From the NCBI RefSeq assembly GCF_003751085.1, contig NZ_RJJY01000001.1, positions 2,046,001 through 2,110,000 of the forward strand: a stretch of DNA of 64,000 bases. Reading direction: 5' to 3'. This stretch comes from Micromonospora sp. Llam0 (GTDB lineage Bacteria > Actinomycetota > Actinomycetes > Mycobacteriales > Micromonosporaceae). Shown here piece by piece: positions 10,440 through 18,096 of this stretch; position 1 is the first letter of the stretch, and each line of letters begins with the position of its first letter. A program made the translations under genes and the position numbers. The notes under the pieces are model-generated. The model saw only the letters and a program-made list of their open reading frames with translations. It did no database searches and was not told the origin of the DNA.

Positions 10440-11798
10440 TGGCCTTCAGGCCGGGGAGGAAATGGAACTCCTGCGGAGCAGGGCAAAGATAGCCGATCCG
10501 CCGCCGGGGCGGATCGGCGTCCATCCACACGCCACCGCAGGGCTCACCGGTCGGATTGTTAGACTGTGGACTGTGTCCAGGACCGTGAAGCGGGCGTTCA
10601 AGTACCGCTTTTACCCGACCCCCGGGCAGGCGGCCGAGCTTGCCCGGACGTTCGGTTGTGTCCGGCTGGTCTACAACATGGCGTTGGCCGCCCGCACCGA
10701 GGCCTGGACATTGCGTCGGGAACGGGTCACCTACCACGCGACGTCGGCGTTGCTGACCGGGTGGAAGAAGAGCGACGAACTCGCGTTCCTCAACGAGGTG
10801 TCGTCGGTGCCGTTGCAGCAGGCGCTGCGGCACCTGCAGACCGCGTTCACCAACTTCTGGGCGAAACGCGCCGGGTATCCGACGTTCAAGTCGAGGAAGC
10901 GGTCGCGGCGGTCGGCGGAGTACACCGCGAGCGCGTTCCGCTGGCGCGACGGCCGGCTCACCCTCGCGAAGATGTCTGATCCGTTGGACATCGTCTGGTC
11001 GCGTCCGCTCCCGCAGGGGGTGGCGCCGTCCACGGTGACGGTGTCGCAGGACGCGGCGGGCCGCTGGTTCGTGTCCCTGCTCTGCGACGACTGGATCGAG
11101 CCAGCCCCGGCCTCCACCGCTGTGGTGGGGGTCGACGCCGGGCTCGACAGCCTGTTCACCCTGTCCAGCGGGGAGAAGATCCCCAACCCTCGGCATGAAC
11201 GCCGTGACCGGGCCGCCCTCGTTCGCGCCCAGCGGAACCTCGCCCGTAAGGCCAGAGGTTCGGCGAACCGGGCCAGAGCCCGACTCGCGGTGGCCCGGAT
11301 TCATGCCCGGATCGCCGACCGCCGCCGCGACCACCTGCACAAACTCACCACTCGGCTCGTTCGTGAAACCCAAACGATCGTGATCGAGGATTTGACCGTC
11401 CGCAACATGATGGCCAACCACAGTCTGGCCCGCGCCATCTCCGATGCGGGCTGGCGGCAGTTCCGGACGATGCTGGGGTACAAGGCGGACTGGTACGGCC
11501 GGGACCTGGTGGTCGTGGACCGCTGGTTCCCGTCGACCCGGCTGTGCTCGGCCTGTGGTGCTTTGGCTGAACACATGCCGTTGGCGGTCCGGTCGTGGAC
11601 CTGCCGGTGCGGGCAGGCCCACAACCGGGACGTGAACGCGGCCCGCAACCTTCTCGCGGAGGGGCTCTCCGTGATCGCCTGTGGAGGCGGTGTAAGACCT
11701 CACCGGGAGTCCTCCTCTCGGACGGGGCGGTCGTCGGTGAAACAGGAACCCCGAGGGTGACCAAGGGAATCCCCGTCCTTTAGGCGGGGAGGAAGTCA
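10440..11798 (+). mobile_element. IS1341-type (IS200/IS605 superfamily) element with tnpB only
   Basis: The element contains tnpB and a characteristic 3' hairpin (CCCCG, loop, CGGGG in the segment 11771-11790) followed by GAGGAAGTCAA. A related GGCCGGGGAGGAA sequence with a small hairpin lies at the left edge (about 10441-10462). No Y1 transposase (tnpA) is present, so movement would need one in trans. It separates an XRE/DUF5753 gene from its DUF397 partner; the XRE stop codon lies within the right end. Exact ends are uncertain by some 20 bp. Confidence 0.7.
10573..11760 (+). CDS. tnpB: RNA-guided endonuclease TnpB (IS605 OrfB)
   Basis: A 395-residue TnpB, ancestor-type of Cas12 nucleases. 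GTG 10573 gives SRTVKRAFKYRFYPTPGQ, the normal N-terminus. The RuvC acidic triad is complete: D in VVGVDAGLDSL, E in IVIEDLTVRNM and D in NRDVNAARN. The zinc ribbon is CSACGALAEH followed by CRCG. In studied elements TnpB uses an RNA transcribed from the element's right end to cut DNA next to a short motif, which favours retention of the transposon. Intact catalytic residues suggest recent activity. Confidence 0.9.
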   Translation: MSRTVKRAFKYRFYPTPGQAAELARTFGCVRLVYNMALAARTEAWTLRRERVTYHATSALLTGWKKSDELAFLNEVSSVPLQQALRHLQTAFTNFWAKRAGYPTFKSRKRSRRSAEYTASAFRWRDGRLTLAKMSDPLDIVWSRPLPQGVAPSTVTVSQDAAGRWFVSLLCDDWIEPAPASTAVVGVDAGLDSLFTLSSGEKIPNPRHERRDRAALVRAQRNLARKARGSANRARARLAVARIHARIADRRRDHLHKLTTRLVRETQTIVIEDLTVRNMMANHSLARAISDAGWRQFRTMLGYKADWYGRDLVVVDRWFPSTRLCSACGALAEHMPLAVRSWTCRCGQAHNRDVNAARNLLAEGLSVIACGGGVRPHRESSSRTGRSSVKQEPRG

Positions 11799-11815
11799 AC
11801 GTCGTACTCCTTGGC
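11640..11815 (+). ncRNA. Candidate omegaRNA (reRNA) at TnpB 3' end
   Basis: In IS605-family elements the guide RNA overlaps the 3' end of tnpB and ends in the right-end hairpin, with the guide taken from the flank. Here the hairpin near 11771-11790 is followed by GAGGAAGTCAA and then XRE-gene sequence (from about 11799). Position and extent are inferred from the family only. Confidence 0.35.
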
Positions 11816-12676
11816 GATCCGGGTGATGAACTCGGTCGATTCTAGCGGTGTCAGGCAGAGCTGCCTGAGCGACGACCAGATGCCGTCGTACACCTCGATC
11901 TCGGTGGGTTTGTCGAGGTAGACGGCACCGCACGGGCCGTCGGAGTAGACGGTGGTCGGCTCGGGTGGGCGGACGCTGACCTTGGGGAAGGTCAGAATGG
12001 AGAACGACCCGACCTCTGGCCTGCTGGGAAGTCCGGCTGCGAAGGGGAGGACCCGGACGGTCACGTTGTGGCGTTGGGTGGCGACGGCGGCGAGGTGCCG
12101 CAGTTGACGCGCCATCGCGGCCCGATCCTTCGTCGGACAGCGAAGGGCTGCCTCGCCGATCACCACGTCGAGGTCGGGTGCCTGCGGGACGACGCGGGCG
12201 AGCAGCTTCTGCCGCTTGGAGCGGACTTCGATGCGTGCCTGCTGCTGGGCCTGGCTCAGGTCGGGGTTTCCGGTGGTGATGATTTCCGTCATGTACTCCA
12301 GGGATTGCAGCAGACCGGGGATGACATTCGGCTCGTACTTGCGGATCGTCGAGGCGGCGGCTTCGAGTCCGACGTACAGCTTGAACCATTCCGTGATGGC
12401 GTGGTCGTAGGCGTGGTACCAGCCGCGTGACTTGGTCTCGCGGGCCAAGTTGCGCATCGTCGTGATCGTTTCCGGGGGCGCGCCGTAGAGCCTGCACATC
12501 GCCTCGGCGTCGTTCGGGTGGATCGGCACTTGGCCGCCCTCGTACCGCCAGATGCGCGGCGGCGACCATTCGAGTGCCTTGGCCGCAGCGGCGACCGTGA
12601 CATGTGCGTCTTCACGAAGCTCTCTCAGGTATCGGCCCAGTTGCCTGCGCGGGACAGTGCTGCCGGCGTCGTCCAC
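11780..12676 (-). CDS. XRE-family regulator with DUF5753 domain
   Basis: A 298-residue helix-turn-helix regulator. The N-terminal Cro/C1 HTH covers residues ~10-65 (LGRYLRELREDAHVTVAAAA, then SPPRIWRYEGGQVPI). The DUF5753 ligand-like domain covers ~95-285 (EPNVIPGLLQSLEYM). The reading frame ends in a TAA that belongs to the TnpB element's right end (11780-11782), so the last residues (DFLPA) may be altered or slightly truncated by the insertion. The DUF397 partner is now beyond the element, probably breaking the normal co-transcription. Confidence 0.85.
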   Translation of the reverse strand: MDDAGSTVPRRQLGRYLRELREDAHVTVAAAAKALEWSPPRIWRYEGGQVPIHPNDAEAMCRLYGAPPETITTMRNLARETKSRGWYHAYDHAITEWFKLYVGLEAAASTIRKYEPNVIPGLLQSLEYMTEIITTGNPDLSQAQQQARIEVRSKRQKLLARVVPQAPDLDVVIGEAALRCPTKDRAAMARQLRHLAAVATQRHNVTVRVLPFAAGLPSRPEVGSFSILTFPKVSVRPPEPTTVYSDGPCGAVYLDKPTEIEVYDGIWSSLRQLCLTPLESTEFITRIAKEYDVDFLPA

Positions 12677-12827
12677 GAAACCCCGTCCTCTCGTGTCGCG
12701 TAATGGTGGGTGGATGTTGGGTCCGAACCTACCGGTGCGAGATTGCGCTGAGCCAGATGGCGAATAAGCATGATGTGAAGGAAGAGTTCAGTGATCATGG
12801 GAAATGTGTTGTAAGAAGGGTTGACAA

Positions 12828-13133
12828 ATGGGGTTGAGGTCCACACGCGACGGCGCGGTACGGTTCGCGCCGCGACACGCCCGGAACTGGCGTCGACTCG
12901 GCCGGTACTGCCGCTGCGGAATACGCTGGCCATGCCCCGACAGGTACCTGTCGTCGGCCATCGCGCCGTACCTGCACAACACGCCGGCTCCGCGTCCGAA
13001 GCCGACGGATCGGCCGTCGAACCAGTCGCCGCAGTGGGATCGCGGCCCCCGATGGAACCAACCCACCGAGTACGTGTGGGTCGCCGGACTGTTGACGCGC
13101 GGACAGCGCGCCCGAGTGAACGGGGCGCACTGA
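12828..13133 (+). CDS. Small Cys/Arg-rich hypothetical protein
   Basis: A 101-residue basic protein with RRLGRYCRCGIRWPCPDRYL (C-x-C-x5-C cluster). I recall similar small proteins next to XRE/DUF397 loci in Micromonosporaceae, but no function. Its TGA overlaps the ATG of the next gene (TGATG at 13131-13135), which supports both being real and coupled. Confidence 0.65.
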   Translation: MGLRSTRDGAVRFAPRHARNWRRLGRYCRCGIRWPCPDRYLSSAIAPYLHNTPAPRPKPTDRPSNQSPQWDRGPRWNQPTEYVWVAGLLTRGQRARVNGAH

Positions 13134-13414
13134 TGCACATCGCGTCCCGCCCCAACTGGAATTGCCGCGAGTGCGGTACCGAATGGCCGTGCGAAAGCGC
13201 CAAGATCGAGATCATCGCCGACTGGGCCAACGACCGGATCGGGATGTGCGTCTACCTCGCCACCCTGATGTACGAGGCAATCGACGACCTGCTGGAATGC
13301 GACGCCGAGCAGCTCAGCCCGCCGGACCTGTACCGCCGGTTCCTCCGCTGGCCCGACCAGATCGCCGAATCCGAAGCGATTGCTCTCCTATCAGCGCGTC
13401 CCGGCGAGCCCTGA
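13133..13414 (+). CDS. Hypothetical protein with N-terminal CxxC zinc-like motif
   Basis: A 93-residue protein from ATG 13133, translationally coupled to the preceding gene. The N-terminus NWNCRECGTEWPC is a short Cys cluster of the type seen in small actinobacterial proteins often mislabelled flavin reductase; the rest is helical (IIADWANDRIGMCVYLATLM, then RRFLRWPDQI). Its 3' end overlaps the convergent 3' end of the TPR gene. Confidence 0.6.
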   Translation: MHIASRPNWNCRECGTEWPCESAKIEIIADWANDRIGMCVYLATLMYEAIDDLLECDAEQLSPPDLYRRFLRWPDQIAESEAIALLSARPGEP

Positions 13415-15719
13415 CCGCTGTTGCCTCGTCCCCGCGACCGAGCCCGTCGAGTACGTCCGCCAACGTCTCCAGCGCTCTGACCAGGTCCCAGACGTACGCC
13501 ATCGGAATCTGCTGGAACAGCTTCTCGTAGCGCTCGACTGACTCGGCCGCTGCGGTCAACGCCTCAGGTAGTTCGTACTGGTGAGCTGCCCGTACCCATG
13601 CTTCGGTCCAGAGTGATTTGGCGAGGTTGGGTTCGTAGGCGGCGGGGTTGACCTTGGCGAGCCGGCGGTAGATGTCTGTCGGCGGCTTCGGTGGTGGCGT
13701 CCAGGGCTTCGTCGCGGCGGCCCAGGTTCGACAGGTCGACGGAGAGGTTGGTCAGTGACGTGGCGAGGTTGGGTTCGTAGGCGGCGGGGTTGACCTTGGC
13801 GAGCCGGCGGTAGATGTCTGTCGGCGGCTTCGGTGGTGGCGTCCAGGGCTTCGTCGCGGCGGCCCAGGTTCGACAGGTCGACGGAGAGGTTGGTCAGTGA
13901 CGTGGCGAGGTTGGGTTCGTAGGCGGCGGGGTTGACCTTGGCGAGCCGGCGGTAGATGTCTGTCGGCGGCTTCGGTGGTGGCGTCCAGGGCTTCGTCGCG
14001 GCGGCCCAGGTTCGACAGGTCGACGGAGAGGTTGGTCAGTGACGTGGCGAGGTTGGGTTCGTAGGCGGCGGGGTTGGCCTGGGCGAGCCGGCGGTAGATG
14101 TCGACGGCTTCGACGGCGGCGGTCAACGCTTCGTCGCGCCGACCCGCCTCCGACAACTGGTTCCCGAGGGTGCCAAGCAACAACGCACGCGTTGGCTCAT
14201 CTGCGGTGGTCAGCCGATACGACGCAAGTCGCTTCGTGATGGCTGCCTTGGCGATGGCCAGGCGGAAATGCAGTCCTTGCGGCAGATGCGGCTCGATTGC
14301 TTCCAACACTGCGATATCGAGCGTGTCGATGTCGGCTATCCGCGCCAGGACGGTGCCGCCAGCGGCGACCGCTAACTCGGGGCGCTCACGCAACAGCGGA
14401 GAGAGCAGCCGGGACGCGACGTGCGGCCAGCGGATCGCTGCCTCGACCAGCATCCCCAACGCCGCTGCCGACCAGGGTGGCTGACCAACGCCATCCGGGT
14501 CGGCGCCGGTGATGAGCCTGGCGATCGCCCCACTGGACCATGGATCGGTAGGGGAGCCGGCCACCCCGTGACCGGGAAGCCGTAGCGCGATGAAGTCCTC
14601 GCCGAGCCGGTCCGGATACAGCGGCTCCAGCACCTTGTCCGGCTCGGCCGGCGGGTAGCAGACGGCATGGTCGGTCAGGACCTGGTCGGCGGCGTCCGGC
14701 GTGCACACTCCGGCCGTCGTCAACGCGGCCACGCCGTCGTCGTAGTCGAGCGGCCGGGTCAACGTCGCCGTGCACACCGTACGGTTCAGCACCTGCGGGG
14801 TCGTGACGAAGCTGGTCCGCTGTTCGTACAGCTTGTGCCAGTGGTCGACCTCCCGGCTCAGCAGGTAGGCCGACAGGTCCCGATCACCGGTCGGTGCGGT
14901 CCGCTGGCGCGCGACCGCGTCGACCGCGACCAGCGCCGCCATATGGACGACCAGGATCTGCCGGTACGCCTCCCCGCTTGCCAGGTCAGCCGGTGGGTGG
15001 ACCGGGCCGTCGTCGATGCCGTACGCGTAGGCGAACCGGTCGGCGGCCTCGGTGAAGATCTGCTGCCGGTTCGAGGGTCTGTCGGCGGCCGGGGTCAGCG
15101 CGGTGACGTCGGCCGCGTACCCGAGTGTCGTCAGGTCATGCTGATACGGCCACAGTGTCGACTCCGGTCGGGCGAGCAGCAGCAGCCGGGTCGGCACACC
15201 CTGGCGCAGCAGCCGGTCTTTGAACAGGTCTCGCAGGTCTTCGGCGGGCCAGCGTTCGGCGTAGTCGACGATCACCAGCAGACCACGCCCGGTTGCCTCG
15301 GTGGTCTCGGGTGGGTCGTCGGCGGCGAGTTGGCTGCGGTGGCGGGCGACCGTGACGGCCTAGCCGGCGACGATGCTGTCCGCGCCGAACTGAGCCGCGA
15401 GCCGGGTCTTGCCCTGCCCACCCGGACCGTGGAGCAGCCGCACCGCCACACCGCGCGCCGGGTCGTCGCGCCAGGCGGCCAACTCGGCGCGGTCGCGGTC
15501 GCGCAGGGCGGTGAACGGCACCACCTGGTTGTTGGCGGCGAGCAACATGCTCGGCTGGTCGACCAACGTACGCGGGTCCGGCGGCTGCGGCGGCTGCCAC
15601 TGCTCCACCCGGTACGCCAGCCGTTGCTCGTAGATACTGATGTGCTGGTCACCGGCGGCCTGGAACACCTGCCCGTGGCCGCTGGCCTCGCCGTGCAGAT
15701 GGGTGTCGGGTCGCGTCAC
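13314..15719 (-). pseudogene. STAND/NB-ARC-like NTPase with TPR repeats, interrupted
   Basis: An NLR-like protein coded from GTG 15719. Residues ~8-30 hold a VFQAAGDQHISIYEQ motif. The Walker A is LLHGPGGQGKTRLA near residue 95, and the Walker B region is LLVIVDYAERW. A TPR array follows (EAVDIYRRLAQANPAAYEPN units of 46 residues). Two kinds of lesion are seen. An in-frame TAG at 15360-15362 replaces what is probably Trp (AG-W-AVTVARHRS) between Walker A and B. Three identical 142-bp units at 13621-14046 each carry four extra bases, so the frame cycles and a TGA is met at 13752. After the third unit the frame returns and codes for SVERYEKLFQQIPMAYVWDL to 13314. It overlaps the upstream gene by GTGA. 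Confidence 0.7.
13621..14046. repeat. Three perfect tandem 142-bp repeats in TPR gene
   Basis: Copies at 13621-13762, 13763-13904 and 13905-14046 are identical base for base; a diverged partial copy continues to about 14100. The diverged copy has GTCGAC where the repeats (minus strand) have GCCGACAGAC, so each repeat is 138 + 4 bp and shifts the reading frame. Perfect identity shows that the four-base insertion arose first and the unit was then duplicated recently or homogenised. Confidence 0.92.
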
Positions 15720-16141
15720 CGCTCGGTGATGTGCTGGTCGCGGCCGGCCTGAGAGACACGGGCGTTGTCCCGCGCGGTGGCGGTCATCGTGATACTGCCG
15801 ACCTGCTGCTGGTCGGCCGGCGGAAGCAGGGGAGTGAGAGTGTCGTCGAGGAGGCGACGCAGCTCGGTGGCGAGCGCCGGATCCTGGCGGATCAGCCGCT
15901 GCAACTTGCGCTGCCAGTCGTCGACCAGGCCCCGCTCGGCGTCGGTGTCACCGTCACGGCGGGCGGTCAGGACCTCCTCGCGTACCTCGGCCAGCTCGGC
16001 GGCGACGGCGTCGGCCTGCTGCGGGCGTACCCGCCGCCACAGCGCGACCGCCCCGTCACGAGCCTTCTCCCACGCGTCCGTCGCGATCGCCTGGATCAAC
16101 GCGGCACCGGCCGCCGCCGCGACCGGGTCGATGTCCACCAT
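15716..16141 (-). CDS. Small helical protein with C-terminal QAGRDQHI motif, partner of STAND NTPase
   Basis: A 141-residue protein. ATG 16141 was chosen because the promoter-like TACTGT (16174-16179) lies just upstream, which excludes the longer TTG start at 16171. The N-terminal 35 residues form a hydrophobic helix (PVAAAAGAALIQAIATDAW), followed by charged helices and a C-terminal tail VSQAGRDQHITER. The same motif opens the next protein (VFQAAGDQHI). The arrangement resembles an effector and NLR sharing an amyloid-signalling motif; that role is inference. Coupled by GTGA to the STAND gene. Confidence 0.7.
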   Translation of the reverse strand: MVDIDPVAAAAGAALIQAIATDAWEKARDGAVALWRRVRPQQADAVAAELAEVREEVLTARRDGDTDAERGLVDDWQRKLQRLIRQDPALATELRRLLDDTLTPLLPPADQQQVGSITMTATARDNARVSQAGRDQHITER

Positions 16142-16171
16142 GTCCGCCACTCCGTCCGTCCGAGGTGGCAA

Positions 16172-16222
16172 CCACAGTAGACCCGTACCGCCAGCGGGTC
16201 AGACCGCCGCGCTGTCGGATCC
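16172..16222 (-). promoter_or_regulatory. Shared upstream module A (promoter of STAND operon)
   Basis: This ~51-bp sequence is about 85 percent identical to 18030-18081, upstream of the pentapeptide gene. On the minus strand it holds TACTGT (16174-16179), matching the actinobacterial -10 pattern TANNNT, 32 bases before the ATG at 16141, with TGACCC about 16 bases further upstream as a possible -35. Confidence 0.55.
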
Positions 16223-16269
16223 GCTACAGCGGCGTGCCGGACCGCCCAAGGAGTGATGGAAGCGGGCCG

Positions 16270-17991
16270 TCACTCCGGTTCCGGTGTCGCGTCCACCGGG
16301 ACGCGCACCACTCGCCGTGTCCCGAGGTCAACCTTCCAGCCAGATGGCCATTCGCCGTCGTCATGATTGCCGTCACCGGCGACCGCACCGTCGAACGAGA
16401 GTCGCTTCTCGAAGGTCGATCTGAAGAAGAGCGCCCCACCGATGAACTTTACTCCCCCGAAGAGTGCGTTTCCGCTGAATTTTGTTCCCAAGAAGCTAGC
16501 CATGCCGTGAAATGTTGCTCCGCCAACGCGGTTGTAGCCGCCAGAGCCGATTACGGTTCCGGCGAACCTGGCAGTGGCGCCAAATCGAGCCCCATCGAAG
16601 GATGCATCGCTAGTAAATGTTGCACGGTTGAACCGAGCGGAGTCGGTGAATTTTGCCCCATCGAAGGAGACTTTGCCAGCGAAAGTAGTGCCGTCGAACC
16701 GCGCAAGCCTGGCAAATTGCACAGCTGTAAACCAGGCGGTACTGCTGAACGTCGCGCCGTCGAACCGAGTAAGTCCAGCGACCGTTGCCCCATCGAACTG
16801 GGCGTCACCCGTGAACGTCGCCCTGTCAAACACGGCGACGTCGCTGAATGCTACCTCGCCGAAAGTGGCAATGCTGTTAAAAGTTGCCGTGTCGAACCTG
16901 GCCTCACCGGTAAACGTCGCCCGACCGAACCAGGCCGCGCTGTTGAACATCGCCCCGTTGAATCCGGCGAGGCCAGCGAACGTCGCCCGGCCGAACCAGG
17001 CAGTGCCGTTAAACGTCGCACTATTGAACAGCGTGTCGCCGATGAACCTCGCCTCACCGAACCTGGCGTCGTTTAGGACGCAGTTGGCGAAGTCGGCGTC
17101 AACGAGGGTGGCCTCGGTGAGGTCGACGGTCATTCCGGTCCAGTATGCCGAGCTCGGGGTGTCATCCGGCGTCGTCGGCCGCAGGTGGCGGGCGAGGATA
17201 CGCTGGGCGGCCAGCCGTACCTGGCGTTCCTCCCGGGGGTCAGGTTGCGTCAGCTGATCCGGTCCCGCCGTGTTCGAGGCGTCTTCAGCGCTGCGCTTCC
17301 CAGCCGGTGGGATGTACGGCATGCGCAGGTAGGCGCAGACGACTTCGACGATGCTCTGCCGGTGCACCGGGTTGTCCTGTGCGAGGCGTTCCAGCGCGTA
17401 CAGGCCGGCCAGGCGTACGGGTGCCTTGTCGGAGCCGAGCTGCTCGGCGGCCTTGACATACAGTTCGGTGACCCGTTTCTCGCCCGCGTCGTACTCGGTG
17501 GCCTGCTGGGTCCGTTCGGTGACCTGCTGGCGGCGCAACGCCAGCAGCAGCGCGGCAGCGGCACCGGCACCCGCGCCGACAGACAGTCCGGTACGGATCG
17601 TCTCCACCCGCAGCTGCGCCGCCTCCAGCGGCGTACCGACACCGGCCGGGACGGTGGCCTGCAGCGCCCACACCGCCGCCCAGGTGATGCCGGCGACGAC
17701 CAGCGCGCCGGCCACGATCATCCAGGTCGGCAGCGGACGCAGTGGACGCTGCGGCGGTACGGGCGCCGCCGACGATTCGCCCGCCAGCCGCGACCGCCGC
17801 CACAACACCCAACCGACTGCCAGGCCGGTCGCGCCGGCCACGGCGAGCAGCAGCACCAGCCAGTGGCCGACGACCATCCGGCCCAGCGCCGACCACAGTC
17901 GCCCCGGGAGCAGCAGTGCGGCGGCGGCGAGCAGGGCCAATGCTCCTACGGCTGCCGGCGTCGCCGCCTGCCAATGCTTGATCACCCGCAT
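16270..17991 (-). CDS. Membrane-anchored pentapeptide-repeat protein
   Basis: A protein of about 573 residues. ATG 17991 is preferred over GTG 18033 because the latter lies inside the promoter-like module. The N-terminus has two clear transmembrane segments (AAVGALALLAAAALLLPG and WLVLLLAVAGATGLAVGWVL) and two weaker ones. A conserved linker (RLAGLYALERLAQDNPVHRQ) follows. From about residue 280 there are some 20 pentapeptide-type units of the F-x-x-A-T/R type (ARFDTATFNSIATFGEVAFS) forming a right-handed beta-helix. Such proteins are common in actinomycetes and have no established function. It shares its upstream module with the STAND operon just downstream. Confidence 0.8.
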   Translation of the reverse strand: MRVIKHWQAATPAAVGALALLAAAALLLPGRLWSALGRMVVGHWLVLLLAVAGATGLAVGWVLWRRSRLAGESSAAPVPPQRPLRPLPTWMIVAGALVVAGITWAAVWALQATVPAGVGTPLEAAQLRVETIRTGLSVGAGAGAAAALLLALRRQQVTERTQQATEYDAGEKRVTELYVKAAEQLGSDKAPVRLAGLYALERLAQDNPVHRQSIVEVVCAYLRMPYIPPAGKRSAEDASNTAGPDQLTQPDPREERQVRLAAQRILARHLRPTTPDDTPSSAYWTGMTVDLTEATLVDADFANCVLNDARFGEARFIGDTLFNSATFNGTAWFGRATFAGLAGFNGAMFNSAAWFGRATFTGEARFDTATFNSIATFGEVAFSDVAVFDRATFTGDAQFDGATVAGLTRFDGATFSSTAWFTAVQFARLARFDGTTFAGKVSFDGAKFTDSARFNRATFTSDASFDGARFGATARFAGTVIGSGGYNRVGGATFHGMASFLGTKFSGNALFGGVKFIGGALFFRSTFEKRLSFDGAVAGDGNHDDGEWPSGWKVDLGTRRVVRVPVDATPEPE

Positions 17992-18029
17992 GTCCCGCCG
18001 TCCGCTGGAAGCCGTCCGCTGTCGGGCCA

Positions 18030-18081
18030 CCACAGTAGAGCCGTACTGCCAGAAGGGTCGGACCGGCGCGGTGTCGGATGC
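18030..18081 (-). promoter_or_regulatory. Shared upstream module B (promoter of pentapeptide gene)
   Basis: The counterpart of 16172-16222, with one single-base gap in the alignment. TACTGT (minus strand, 18032-18037) is a -10 candidate 40 bases before ATG 17991. Conservation through the -35 region and upstream suggests co-regulation or a duplicated promoter. Confidence 0.55.
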
Positions 18082-18096
18082 CTTACGGCGGAGGTG

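Noticed and set aside
10440..11798. A complete IS200/IS605 element with tnpA
   Set aside because: No Y1 transposase frame (HUH motif) exists beside tnpB.
13621..14046. Regular repeats considered as a CRISPR array
   Set aside because: Units are 142 bp, contiguous without spacers, and encode TPR sequence.
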